Below, one piece after another: positions 35,314 to 47,264 of a DNA stretch of 64,000 nt. This stretch comes from Podospora comata (Eukaryota > Ascomycota > Sordariomycetes > Sordariales > Podosporaceae). The translations under genes and the position numbers were made by a program. The notes under the pieces are model-generated. The model had not been told where the DNA came from and did not search any database. It worked only from the letters and a program-made list of their open reading frames with translations. Position 1 is the first letter of the stretch. Every line of letters begins with the position of its first letter. Location of the stretch: contig CP071493.1 of assembly GCA_017354895.1 (NCBI GenBank), forward strand, positions 5,828,001 through 5,892,000, written 5' to 3'.

Positions 35314-36749
35314 CTACCTCTTCCTAATATAAACAAACAACCCCTCGTCCCTCCCGGCAAAGCTAGGCAGAGGCACTTGAACCACCTTTTCCCACTTTCC
35401 CCTCTGTTCTTGCGATTCCAACATGAAACTATCCATCGTCCCCTTCCCTCTGCCGAAGGAAGTATACCCGTTCTTGTTTTGAGTCCCGGCCACAACGACG
35501 ACATCACCTTGATATTCTTTCATCAGATCCTTGGTAAAAGAACCAGAGCCGTCTGGTCCCGTGATGGGGTAGACAAGGAGGAGGATATGGGATTTGTGTT
35601 GAGAATCAGGAAGGGAGTGGAGGTAGGATGTGCCGGTTGTCAGGTGGGTGTCTTTGAGCCAGGTGACTCTCCTAATCAGGGCAGTCAGTGTGTCGCTTAT
35701 AAGAGAAGGGAAGGTGTTTTTGGTTGGCGGAAGATGGATGGATGGGTAAGGGGCAACATACCATTCACTCTGCATATTGTCCACAGCCACAGTCTCCAGC
35801 CCACACTGCCCCAGCATAAAACTCCAATATCCACTCCCACTGCCCACGTCCAAAATCTTGAGCGGTGGTGGCTTTTCTTTTTTGGCCTTCTTTTTGGATT
35901 CCTTCTTGCCGTTCGTAGCCCCGTTCCCATTTCCATTTTCGGGCCCAATATTGTCATTTCCGTCAGCTGTGCTATCGCCGTTCTTCTTAACCCCCTCCAC
36001 GGCTAGGGTTTTGATAATGGAAAGACTCTCATAACTGGGAACCACACAGCCAAAATGGTGCATCACCACCGGCAAAACCCAGTGGCTCTTCAACCCCTGA
36101 CCTCCCACCGGCCCGCACCACTCGAGGTTTTGACAGGTCCATCTCCAGAAGTCAAGATACGGGTTTAATGGCAGTGATGCGACGTTCTTGACCTTGGGGA
36201 TTTGGAGGGAGGGCCATGCTGGGTCAATGTAGCGTTTTGAGGATAAGTTCTCCGCTACCAAGGCTCGGATGGAAGATTTCCTCGCGTTGGAAACAAAAGA
36301 CTTTAGCGCCGAGGATGGGGAGAGGGAGGGAGTGAAGAGATTTGTATAGGCGGCTATATCCGTTGTTGACGGGGGAGGAAGGGGTGTCTGGAGGGGGTGT
36401 TAGCTAGCCGTGGAGGAGAAGGGGCTGGAAAAGGGTGGGAGGAATAAACACAATATACCTCACCGTCCTTCGCCCCCTCGTACCACCCATGCAGCCCCTT
36501 CTCTGCCCCCATCTCAACCCCCCTCTGCACCTGCCCCAGCGTCACACTAGCCAAAGCATGATACACATAATCGTCCTTCCCCGCCTCCGGCAGACCAAAC
36601 CACAACCTGACCGCCCCTTCAAAATCATTCCTCTCCTCCAACAACTTCAAAGCAGCTTGATGCCTGTCGTGATCACCCACTGCCCTCTCCGGCTCAAAGT
36701 CGGGATTGCCGACGCAGTGAACAAACGGTTTGGGTGTCTTGGTTGGCAT
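35314..36749 (-). CDS. SAM-dependent methyltransferase-like protein
   Basis: Three exons (36749-36459, 36387-35762, 35671-35314) join to 424 residues. The introns are 71 nt (GTATAT...CCAG) and 90 nt (GTATGT...TTAG). Residues about 1-100 are a helical region with AALKLLEERNDFEGAVRLWFGL, then FWRWTCQNLEWCGPVGGQG. Residues about 270-320 carry a class I methyltransferase core, with motif I ILDVGSGSGYWSFMLGQCGLETVAVDN. An unusual Asn/Gly/Lys-rich insert (about residues 225-265) precedes motif I. The C-terminus has VVVVAGTQNKNGYTSF. The substrate is unknown. The 90-nt intron is in frame and free of stops, so its retention would add 30 residues right after the SAM-binding motif. Confidence 0.85.
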
Positions 36750-37481
36750 TTTCAGTAGCAGTAGTAGGAAGGTTGTCTATTTACTTTGGGAACATCCACT
36801 TCGCGAAAAGAACAAATCATCTGAAGTTTTTGGAGGTTGCTTTGGTAAAGTTAAAGGGCAACGACCAAAACACACCCAGGCCGGAAGCGATGATGTCATT
36901 GCTCTGTTTGTCAACCACCAAGCTCAATTTCCATCTCCACTACAACTATCACCTCCACCCATCACACAGGAAATGACATTTTATCACATTCCAAAGAGCA
37001 TTGAACATACATATACTATGAGGCCAGAGTAATTATAATCTCGCTAAATCCCCGTTGGGTGCTGCTGCGCTACTCTACAGTAAAACAACACCGAGACCGC
37101 CAGTCAGATCCCGTTTACACGCATACGTCTTCAAAACAGCAGCAGTCAGCATGGTGGGTTCGATTCTTCTCCAGTCTCGCTATCATATTCGTTAATTCGG
37201 ATCAAGACTTGATGCCAACCTCGGTATGCATGTGTACCCGGGACCGCAGGTGTGCTCGCAACCGCAGGTGTTTCCAGCATAAAACGCGGGCCTACATGCC
37301 ATCTGAGGCGCCTCCTCATTCTATACCATGATTGATATGTTAGGAGATGTACTCTCGCCATCAACTCCCTGCCTTCTCCAAAGAAGAGTCACCAGCATCC
37401 ATTCCCCGCCCAAACTGGGAATCCAAGTAGAGAGAAGTTTGGAGATTCGAATTCGTGAGGGGTCAAACACCTTGAACCCTT
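36750..37481. other. Intergenic region
   Basis: Lies between the methyltransferase start and the RPN5 stop. No gene is seen. Confidence 0.5.
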
Positions 37482-39073
37482 CTAACGCCTCGAAGGCTTG
37501 CTCTTAGTTTGTTTCACGCCTGGCTGAATTCGAGCCATCATCTCCTCCTTTGTGATCAAGTGATCAACCCGCTCCAGGTGACCCAACAGGCTCTTCATGT
37601 TGAAGCTCCACTCGTTCAAGATATCATCAGCATCGCGAGGCTTGGCAAAGTTGACGATGCGGGCAGGCCGGTCAATCTTGGCATACACTGTCTTGGATGT
37701 CACCAGCTCGCTGATGTACTTCTCCGTCTCTTCCTCGGTCAGATCCAGGAGTTGTGTCAGACGGCCCATCCGGATGCGGGTGTAGTACTTGGCCACCACG
37801 CGCACATTGTGCTCAATCACACGCTTGCGCAAGTCTTGCCATCTGCCAAACGCCTTCTCATCGCCCGATTGTCCCTCGGCTGAATCAAAGATCTCGGTGC
37901 TGCACAAATGGGGGCCGAACATCTTGGATACTTGAGGCCACCGCATCAGCTCCTGTACCGTAAAGAGCTCCAAGAGCTCAGCGTCCTCCGGAACGGCCGT
38001 GTTTCGCGTGTCCTTGTGAATGCGGTGGAGCAAATCGTGTTGCTCGTTGTCGTATGGTGCCAGGATGATGAAGTAGATGATTCTCTGCAGGACCTGATAA
38101 AGAGTCAGTTTGTGAAACTACCAGCAGTGGGCGAAGAAGAAACATACAGCTCGTAGTTTGACGGGGTCCTCCTCCACCGTCTCCGTGTCAAGCACTTGTC
38201 GGTAGTGCTTGCAAACATCCAGGTATTTGGAGTCATGCTTGGCGAGCGTGATCTGTTGCTCGTAGTACCGGAGCTTGAGATCTGTGACATCGTCCTCCTT
38301 TACCTCTGGCACCTCTTCGCCGGCCTTCGCCTTCTTCTCACGTTCCTGCTGCTCCTTGTCAAGCTGCTCCTGTGTCTTTTTGGGCTTGCGCGCCAGGTAT
38401 CTGGTGCTGATTTTACGACTGAGAATACCGGCTTGGGTCCAGTCGCCAATTTCAATGCACAGAGCCACCTGCGCCAGAATAAATTCGGTCTTTTCCCGAC
38501 GTTCCATAGACCCAAACGTCTCGACCTGGAGCTCGCACAGAATATCCGTCGCCGCCTTTAGATCGCCTTGTTGCTTCTTGATGTCTGACAGAATCTTGGT
38601 CACACGCGCCCGCTCGACCTCGACAAAGATCTTGCCCTCGGTAACGGTACGGAGGGTCTCGATGACGGAGAGCTTGATCTCTAGGGTGGGGGTCTGGTCG
38701 AGGAAGTCCATGACGGTTTGCACCATCTTGGTGATGGCCTGTTTGAGTTGGCCATGCTTCTTGGAGAGGATAAGGGTCTGTTCGCTGAGGAGGGCCCAGT
38801 CACCGGCATTCTTGCAGAGGGTAACGATGGCGATGAGGATTCGGGATGTGGAGGCCAGATCGGATGCCTGACGGGCTTGCTTCTCAAGAATAGACAGCTT
38901 TTCGATAGCACCCTGGAGATCCGTCTGTTTTCCCGCGGAACCGTCAGTGAAAATACAATGCAACGATGAACCCACCCAATACACAGTACCTTTGCGAGCT
39001 GCTCAGCCTCGGGAAGCTGCTGGTCCACCTCCTTGGAGTAGTCCTTCTCAGGCTTGAACGCAGCGTCCGCCAT
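37482..39073 (-). CDS. rpn5: 26S proteasome regulatory subunit RPN5 (PSMD12)
   Basis: Three exons (39073-38990, 38924-38148, 38093-37482) join to 490 residues across introns of 65 and 54 nt. The N-terminus MADAAFKPEKDYSKEVDQQL and the helical repeats (TDLQGAIEKLSILEKQAR, WTQAGILSRKISTRYL) form the TPR-like scaffold. A Lys/Glu-rich insert sits at about residues 245-275. The C-terminal third is the PCI domain (about residues 320-440), with RVVAKYYTRIRMGRLTQLLDL and VTSKTVYAKIDRPARIVNF, followed by the terminal helix. RPN5 is a non-ATPase lid subunit that helps position the RPN11 deubiquitinase. It is slightly longer than yeast and human orthologues because of the insert. Divergent from the 40233 gene. 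Confidence 0.97.
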
Positions 39074-40232
39074 TGTGAGAAGTGCGATGGATTAGTGTAT
39101 CTGGTGCGTTCTGTGTTGTCGAATGCTATTTCGGAGCTGTGCGCAGACAGAAAGTTGGTCTCGTGGGAAAAAAAATGGCTGTCTTGAAGTGGCTTGTGGT
39201 TGATGTCGAGTGGTGTTGCTGAAGGCAAGCCCCAGTCTCCAGCCCAGCCCACGTCAGTTCGCTCTGCCTACCACGAGGCTGGGCTTGGCAGCTCATTTGA
39301 GGCTGGAGCTAGGACCAGCCCCACCTTTCAGCAGCTTTCCAGCCACACAGTGTGGCTGATGCTCTATCAGTCATCACCAGGATCACAGAGGTACCTTCCA
39401 GGTCCACAGCTGCAAGGCACGGACAGAGACAAAGAACAGTCCGGGTGGGGCCATGCCCTCGTATGGGAGACAGGCTTCCAGGCCCCTTCCATTTCTAATC
39501 CAACAACTCTCAAATGAAAGAAGTCCTTCGTTCGGTGTCCGATGCATGTCCGGTTGACCCAGATCTTGGACCAAAGATAAACCAAAGTTATATCGGAGGG
39601 TTGGTGCTTGTATATGTGTACGGAGTGCCTGTGAGCATGCGTATGATGAACAGATCTTCTTCTTCGCGGACGGAACGGGTTACCCGTTGCTTTGAAAGCA
39701 GCGCACTCCCGTTGCCACCAGCTCATCTATCCATGTGCTGCACCTGACAAGCAGACGGGGTTTTTCCAGTCTTCTCTCCCAATCTGATTGGTATCCCGAC
39801 AATTCAATAGGGTTCGAGATCCTGCATCTGCAATCTCTTTTCGCCCTCCCAACCAGCGGTCGGGATGTCCCTGAACAGAGCCTGTCACTTCGACTCTTGA
39901 ACCCAGGCACCACCCCCCACCGCAGCCACGAGCTACCCCAAGCTTGGAGATCACTGGACCCCCAGCGGTCCACTCGCCTGTCTTTCAATAAGAATCACAC
40001 GCTCCTCTTTTCGCGATCCCAGATCTCTGTTTCAACCTAACTCAGGTACAAGTGTTCAGTCTCCTGCCGCCGGCTCTGTCTTTGTGAGCAGCCACCGGCC
40101 AACCCGACAATCGACATTTTATCCCTGGAGTGCTTTTTGCCGTGTCGCACCACCCAAACGACGAGTTGCTCGTCATTGTTGTACGCTCATCATCGCTGTT
40201 CATTCAAAAAAAAAAAAAAAAAAAAAGGCACG
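39074..40232. promoter_or_regulatory. Divergent promoter region of rpn5 and the LaeA-like gene
   Basis: About 1.16 kb separates the two divergent start codons. The right end is pyrimidine-rich and finishes in a 21-nt poly(A) tract just before the 40233 ATG. I see no gene. Confidence 0.5.
40206..40226 (+). repeat. A21 tract in the leader of the LaeA-like gene
   Basis: Twenty-one consecutive A residues end 6 nt before the start codon at 40233, so the tract would be in the mRNA leader. Confidence 0.95.
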
Positions 40233-41691
40233 ATGGTTCAGTCACAGGGCAAGCCATCCACGCCGGTTTTGCCAGGTCCAATGCACGAGGATATAGCCCA
40301 GCCAAAAGATGGACCATCGGATTCATCCAACGCGGCTTCAAACGCTACCACTCAACTAACCTTGACCGGACCCCAGGACCTCCTCAACCGCACAAAGGGT
40401 CATGACCCGCCTGGCCGAGCCTCATTTGACAGTCTTTCGTCTGACCTCGGAAGGCCTTCTCTGTCCACCGAAGGCAACCGCTCGGTATTCTCTCTAGCGC
40501 AGAATTACCGCGTCGGCAACTCTTCAGAATCGCTAGACACTGCCTACTCGGCAGATTTGACCCTACCACCCATCCAGCTTCCTCCCATACAGCACCTGCC
40601 CCACCACAACCAGGACAGCGACTCTGACGAGGACACAGATCAAGACCAAATCGCTGCACAGCAGGCAGAAGAAGGCAGTATCATTGTTGATTCCGACGAC
40701 CTGGGTACTGATGACGGTTACGGCTCTGACACAAACACCACGGCCTCCACGTCACTGGCAGATAGTGTGAGGGAGTTCATCTACGAGAACGGGCGGAGAT
40801 ATCACAGGTTCCGGGAGGGCATGTACAACTTCCCCAACGATGATGTGGAGCAGCAGAGGGAGGATATGAAGCATCAGATGGTCAAGCTGCTTTGTGGGAA
40901 GTTGTTCTTTGCGCCCCTTGACAGGCCGCAGCAGGTTCTGGATATTGGGACGGGGACGGGGATATGGGCCATCGAGATGGCGGATGAGTTCGTGGGGGCC
41001 GAGGTGCTGGGGGTGGATTTGAGTCCGCATCAGCCGGACTGGGTCCCACCCAATGTCAAGTTCATGATTGACGACGTGGAGAGCCCATGGCTGCACCCGA
41101 GTAATCATTTTGACTATATCCACTCGAGGCACACGGTTATGGCCATCAAAGACTGGCCGAGGTTGATGAGACGGGCGCAGGAGTAAGTTTCCTACAAGAT
41201 GTGGAAAAACGAGATTTGGCTGACAAAGGAATAGATGCATGAGGCCCGGGGGTTGGTTTGAAATGCAAGAGGTGTATCATTTTCCGATTTCAGTGAACGA
41301 CTCGATGCCGCCGAACCATCCTATCGCGCGGTACTGGTCTTTGATCAACGAGGGTTTAGAACGGCTCGGTGTCGACTTCCACGCCGTTGCCGGGGGCAAG
41401 CTTGCGAACAAGATGCGTGACGCTGGGTTTGTCAATGTCACGGAGAGGGTGCTGCAGATACCCATTGGGACGTGGCCCAAGAACAGGATCTTGAAAACGG
41501 TGGGATTGTATTGGAGGACTATTTTGCTTGACGGCATCCAGGCAATTGCTCTTGGTCCCTTGACAAGAGGGCTTGGGTGGTCACACTCGGACGTGGAGAT
41601 GCTGCTGATGGAGGTTAGGAGAGCATACAAGGACAACAGCTGCTTGTTGTATATGCCGTTTCACATCATCTACGGACAGAAACCGGCGTGA
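40233..41691 (+). CDS. LaeA-like SAM-dependent methyltransferase (TAM domain type)
   Basis: Two exons (40233-41182, 41235-41691) join to 468 residues. The 52-nt intron has GTAAGT, a GGCTGAC branch and ATAG. Residues 1-170 are Ser/Pro/Asp-rich and disordered, ending in an acidic stretch. The methyltransferase starts at ENGRRYHRFREGMYNFPNDDVEQQRED, with motif I VLDIGTGTGIWAIEMAD and post-I VLGVDLSP. FDYIHSRHTVMAIKDWPRLM and MRPGGWFEMQEV complete the core, and the C-terminus YGQKPA is typical of the family. Paralogues of LaeA of this type are numerous in Pezizomycotina, and most have no proven substrate. LaeA itself is a nuclear global regulator of secondary metabolism and development; orthology is not implied here. 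The ATG at 40233 is preferred because the frame upstream has no ATG. Confidence 0.9.
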
Positions 41692-44042
41692 TGGACAGTA
41701 TTCGGGATTGTTTGGAGGTTATTTGTTTCAAGGTCATGCACGATACCAACATCTGTTCTTCTTTTGGATAATGCACGTCATGTCTGAATCCTTCCCGATG
41801 TCAAGGAACGCATGGATCTTGTGCTGCCAGTGCCGATGTGGTATCTCTCCTGTCAAAGGGCTTTGAGCTGTCAACACAACATGAAGAGGCCAACCACATG
41901 TGTGAGACAAGCACCACGCAGGAGAAGGGCGGCGGAACTTGACCGCTTACCCAAGATGACAGCTTATCACACATGTTTTCTCATGACCAATGTACGCTAA
42001 TCTGGTGAGCCTATTTTCACCTTGCTCACCACATGTATGTCATACGCCCCCCGCCGTGATTCGACAGGAGTTGTCCTGAGTGGGGAAGTATACCAGACCC
42101 GACAGAACAACAGGGAACTGCTGTACAGATACCATGACCATGATGCGGAGCGGCTAGACTGCTAGAGAAGAAACAGAAACAGAAGCTATGGATACCGGTG
42201 GGTTTGTGGCCGTTGTCCCCACCCTCCCGCGCTGCCCGCCGAGACCAGCAGTTTTACCCGTTTGGCTGGGGGAATTTCCGAACATCCCATCAATCACATC
42301 CTCAACACTTCCCCCGGAACGGGCGGCGGGCAGTTTCCAAGAGACCGGAACCTACCCAAGAGCTGCAAATCGACCAAATGAATCACGCACTTCCTTGCTT
42401 GTGTTGCTCTCTGATTGGGCATAATTAGGACACTACCATTGCATGTCTGGGCAGAGACAACACTCAGTGGGACATGGGCATCTCTGTTCCCGGCACCCTT
42501 CCCCTTGCCTTCGTCTCTCCGAAACAGGATCCATGGGTATTTTGCGCCATCCCCCACCACGGAGGAACCACGCTCGAACCACCACCACCACAACGACCCG
42601 ACAACTTGGCTGCTTAATCTAGGATAATTTGCCGGATTGGCCTGCATGGCTTGCAGGAAGGAGAAGTTTTGATCTATTGTGATAGGCCGGGAAGTCCCGA
42701 CTGGGTTTCCAGGGACGCGGTTGTCGTTTTTTGGTGATGATGCTGGGGCATCTTGACGATGATTTTGGCCGGTAGGTAGACCAGAGTCAAATACCGAAAA
42801 GAATCGGTAGGACCAACTTGACGGCATCACGGATCTTACTTGAGAAGAAGACGATAGTTTGCTGTGAATTACCACACTATCCTCCGCGGATGCATTAGCC
42901 TGCACAGAAAGGAGCCGTCTCGCTGCACCTGCAGGGGCAGGCACCCACGACATGGTTCCCTACCGGGGACCCTCCGGGCAGCGGGGCATGGGCAGGTCGA
43001 ACGGAGTCCCAACTGGAGTCACGGCTCACCCCTTTTGGCCCTTTGGAATCATGGGATTATCCCTCCAAAGGGGCCTGGTGCCTTCACAAACCCCCTCTTG
43101 GCCATCCTTGGGGTGGAATGGCCCGTCTGCTGGGTCTTTTGCCAAAAGGCGATAAAGCATCGGCAACCTGCTTTGACGGTAAGACTTTTTCTCTCCCGGT
43201 TATGTGCGTGAAGGACCTCTAGCATCACGGACTGCAATCCTCTCTCATTTTCCCTCCCATCCGACAAAAGAAGCATATCAAAGATACTGATCTTTGTACT
43301 TGCAAGGAGACCCCTGTCATACACACAAACACCCCATCACGAAGCTCAACCGCAGATATATCGACCGATCGACTGCCTTTTGGCCTTCTGCCCTTGTTCT
43401 CCAAGCCGGACGTGATCACTTATTAGCATTGCTATTTTTATTCATTTTTTCGCTGACGTTCATATCTGGAGTTTTTGTATCTCGGTGTAACCACATTAAT
43501 GAGACAATCCCATGCCATTTCTGCATAGTACGTTTACCAGCGAGACGGCCCCGGGTCGCCTTGTCCCACATGGGAACCTTTCTGTCGGATCCTGGCTTAT
43601 ACAGACTTATAGGAATTCTTGACTCCAGGTTTCACCTCGTGGTGGCTCATCGTTGAATTTTGATACTTGCGGGTATGTGACCTTTTCTTTTGTTGCTGGC
43701 GTCTGTAGGCCAACATGGATACACGCATACATATTGGGACGTGATCACTTTTGGCTGCTTATCGTCTGGGGGCCATATGATCAAGATGTGGCTTATGGTT
43801 GACTGTTTAAGAGCGAGCTACTCATCATTCTTCCGCCACTATCTCCCTTTGGATACTCATCTGATCTCACCCCCGAGCAGAAATCGCACCGGTTGGACTC
43901 GACTAACGGATCCCCCCTAATAGGACGGTTCAACTGGCGGAATTTAGTTCGGTATCCCCGGTTTTTTCGGAGGACATAAGTTATCATTGTGTAATTCAGT
44001 TTTGCCTCTATCGACAAAGAACCACACTTGAAATCGCCCAAC
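41692..44042. other. Intergenic region
   Basis: A 2.35-kb stretch. The longest frame (42294-42953, minus, 219 codons) has no recognisable domain or splice partners and I do not call it. The right end is the promoter of the O-methyltransferase. Confidence 0.45.
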
Positions 44043-45831
44043 ATGGCCAAACTCAAGCTCAGTTCCATCTTCAGCCCCAGCAGCTCCAACAATGCTGCCT
44101 CGAGAACAGAGGGAGAGACCAAAGACCTCAAAAAGTCCAACCGCCGCTCCTTCTCGGCCCTCTCTGCTTCCCTCCTCGGTACCAAGGACACGGAGACGAA
44201 CGGTACTAGCACTGCTACCTCGTCCAAGTCTGCTACCCCATCCGTGGCCCCGGGTCCGGCAGCGCCGGCCACAACGTCAGAGATGGTTGCCCTGGCCCAA
44301 AAGATCACCAGGGAGACGGAGAAGCTTGAGGCCTACATGAAGGAGCATGACCTCCCCATGCCGAGCTTTGACGCCAGTGCCCCGGCAGATTTCCCCAAGC
44401 TGCCGGATGAAATTGCCCAGAGCAGGAAGGCGATTATCTCGGCGACGAAGGAGCTGGGGCTGTTGGCTCATGGGCCGAGGGAGAGTGTGAGATGGGGGAT
44501 TTGGGAGGTGTGTTTTTTTTATTCTTCGCTCCCACCACCACCTCACAATACTGACTTGTGCTCCAGTTCCTTGACACCCTCGCCCTCGCCGCCATCAACC
44601 ACTATGGCATCGCCAAGCTCGTTCCCCTCGACGCCCCCATCTCCCTCGCCGACCTCCAGGCCAAAACCACGCTCGATCCCATCAACCTCGCCCGTTTGAT
44701 CCGTCTCGCCATCACCAACAAGATCTTTTACGAGCCCACCCCCGGCTTCATCGCCCACACGGCCGCTTCCAGGATCCTGGCAGAGGACTCTGACCTCCAG
44801 GCCTGGGTCGGCTTCAACGGGGAGGACATCCTCCCCGCCTCCGCCCACGTCCTCCAAGCCCTGCAAACCCATCCCGAGGCCACCTCCCTCACCCGGACCG
44901 GGTTCCAGTTTGCCTTCAACACCGTCGACAAAGAACCCATGTTTGTCACCTTTGGCAAGAACCCCGACAGAGCCAAGCGCATGGGGAAAGCGATGGTGTC
45001 GCTGACGGGCGGGGAGGGCTACGAGCCGTTTTGGTTCGTCGACGTGGAAAGGGGCGGGTATGACTTCGGTGAGATTGACGCGAGGGGGGGAACGTTGGTC
45101 GACGTGGGCGGCAGCCACGGCTTCATGTGCGTCGCCCTGGCGGAGAGGTGGAAGAACATGAAGTTTGTCGTGCAGGACCTGCAAAAGACGATCGACAGCG
45201 CGCCCAAGCCGATCTCGTCCGACGCTCAGGTCGCCGAGCGGATCACGCTGCTGCCTCACGATTTCTTTACCGAGCAGGTGACCAAGGAGGCGGACGTCTA
45301 CTTCTTCCGCTGGATCCTCCACAATTACTCGACCCCCTACGCGCTCCAGATCCTCCGCAACCTCGTCCCCGCCCTCAAGCCGGGCGCCCGCATCATTATT
45401 AATGATCACTGCCTGTTTGAAGGGTCGGGGCAGGAAGACCCCTGGGACGAAAAGGTCATGCGCCGCATGGATGTCGTGATGCTCAGTCTGCTCAACGCGC
45501 AGGAGCGTACCGAGTCCGAGTTCAGAGAGTTGTTCGCCAAGGCCGGGGAGGGGAATCAAAAGGGGGAGTTTGTTTTCAAGGTATATATTTTTCTTTTTTT
45601 TACTTTTTCTCAACAATACGTCTCTTTTTGCGTATGGTGAATGTTGGCTGACAGAGTTGGGGGGGGAAATAGGGCGTCAAAAGACCAGAGGGCTGCAGAA
45701 TGAGTATCATCGAGGCGGTCTGGCAGCTCAGGGAGGAGGCTCCTACTGTTGCGGCTGTCGAGGAGGTCAAGGAAGGGGAGGAGACCCCTGCTGCTGTTGA
45801 AGAGCTCAAGACTGAGGAGAAGGCTGAGTGA
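44043..45831 (+). CDS. COMT-type O-methyltransferase with disordered N-terminal extension
   Basis: Three exons (44043-44507, 44567-45580, 45673-45831) give 545 residues; introns are 59 and 92 nt. Residues 1-75 are Ser/Thr-rich and presumably disordered. A helical region follows (EMVALAQKITRETEKLEAYMKEHD) and then the winged-helix dimerisation part (FLDTLALAAINHYGIAKLVPL). The catalytic part has LVDVGGSHGFMCVALAERWKNMKFVVQDL (SAM motif I), DVYFFRWILHNYST with the catalytic-position His, and ARIIINDHCLFEG. The usual HDW of this family reads HNY here. The C-terminal about 40 residues are Glu-rich, and the final exon is short. Family members methylate hydroxyls on polyketides and phenolics such as sterigmatocystin-type compounds; the substrate here is unknown. 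Confidence 0.9.
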
Positions 45832-46167
45832 AAGGATGCTTTCAAGATTTGCTGAGCAAGTTACTGTTTCACATGGGCCCATTTGTTTAGCGCGCAACTA
45901 GCATCATTCATAGTTACATAATTCATAGTTTGAATCATCCAAAAATGTTCTCTCCAGTTTCGTGATTGCTAAAATGAGCGTAGATTTGCCATTGCCACAA
46001 GCATGCTCTCATGATCTGTCGTCCACGACGATCGAGACATGCATCCTATACATCGCTTGCTCCATCAACTTTAAGCAACTATCTGTGCCAGAAATAAGAA
46101 AAGACATGACTGAAACGGTATATAGTACAACAATTATCCATACCTTCCATCGTCCCCCTTCAGCCTA
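45832..46167. other. Convergent 3' flanks
   Basis: A 336-nt spacer between two convergent genes. Nothing further is seen. Confidence 0.5.
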
Positions 46168-47264
46168 TCAGTGAACGAGCTTGATACCCATGCCCCCAAC
46201 ATCAGCACCGATATTCTCCCCCTTACTGCGGCATGGACCCCCAAGACGCTTCTCTCCACGCCCCCGAGCTTGTGGTGTTGTTGTCGGTGCAGCAGCAAAA
46301 TCCGTTGTCGAGGTTGTTGTGCCATCCACTGGGGGCTCATCCCGGTGTTTTATTGGCGCGGACTGTTCCTCCTCAATCAGTAGTTCCGGACCGTCAGCAT
46401 GACACCCTTTGTGATTGCAGCACGTCTTTCCCGTCATTGTCTGCGGCTGCTGGCGCAAAGGCTCCGATGAAGGTCTTTGTCTCTGCTCGGAAGATTGCTT
46501 CCCCTTCCCAGCACCGACTGGCCGTGGAGGCGGGGGCGTGCTCGTGCCACGAACCGGACGTGGGCTGGCAGGGAGTCCAGGACGTGTAACGATCAACCGA
46601 GGCACCGTCAGTCCTGCATTTCCTGGGGGGCTTCCGTTCACTCCATGACCACTGTTTTCTGTGGCCAAGTTGGTTGCTGGAGCCCTCGTGCCGTTGAGAA
46701 GCTTGCTGACTGCCCGGTCGAGGATGAGGTGTTGAAGCGCAAAGATGTGAGTCGTGATGGTGTTGTCATTGCGCTCGGCCTGGGCTTTGTGGTGTTCGAA
46801 TCTGTGTTTGTCTATAAGCTCCCACCTCAGTTTTCTCCACATGCGAGTTTCGCCGTCATCGTCAAGGCCGGCAAGAGAGCATCTTTGAAGGATCTTTTCT
46901 GTGTCGAAATCAGTATGCTGTTCATGTTAAGAGACAAACTATTCGTCATACCACAATGCTCAATATCAGCCTGGGCCTTTTGTATGATGAGGTCAATCCG
47001 CTGCTTGCTCTCAGGCTGAGACGATAGCAGGTGGTTGTGTTTCTCCCAGAGCCCCCTAAGCTCTCCCAAATGGTTGGAGTAAGAGTTCACGGTGGCGATA
47101 CACCGTTGCAAGTCCGACTGTTCCAGCTCCGCCGAGGTCTCAGACGGAGACAACAATGACCTACTCTTCGTCTTCACATGGCGATGGACGCTGGACACTA
47201 GCCGGCGCAACTTTCCAGTGTTGCGGGCAGGTTGATTTGCGGACGACGACGGCGGCAGCTCCAT
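46168..47264 (-). CDS. Stand-alone fungal NLR-type N-terminal domain protein (hypothetical)
   Basis: Two exons (47264-46952, 46898-46168) join across a 53-nt intron (GTATGA...CACAG) to 347 residues. Residues about 45-190 are helical: QRCIATVNSYSNHLGELRGLWEKHNHLL, SKQRIDLIIQKAQADIEHC, then CSLAGLDDDGETRMWRKLRWELIDKHRFEHHKAQAERNDNTI. That layout resembles the N-terminal helical domain of fungal STAND/NLR proteins and related short proteins. No NACHT, NB-ARC or repeat domain follows. The C-terminal half is Pro/Ser/Thr-rich and disordered with CCNHKGCHADG. The start ACAATGGAG is in good context; the frame is open upstream without an ATG. The assignment is by pattern and moderate. Confidence 0.65.

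Noticed and set aside
40137-40232. In-frame upstream extension of the LaeA-like protein through a poly-Lys stretch
   Set aside because: The frame begins at TTG, not ATG, and the Lys run is simply the A21 tract; the ATG at 40233 has a good context.
42294-42953. 219-codon minus-strand frame in the 41.7-44.0 kb gap
   Set aside because: No recognisable motif, unusual composition (a WWWWW run), no splice partners; overlapping frames on the other strand look equally random.
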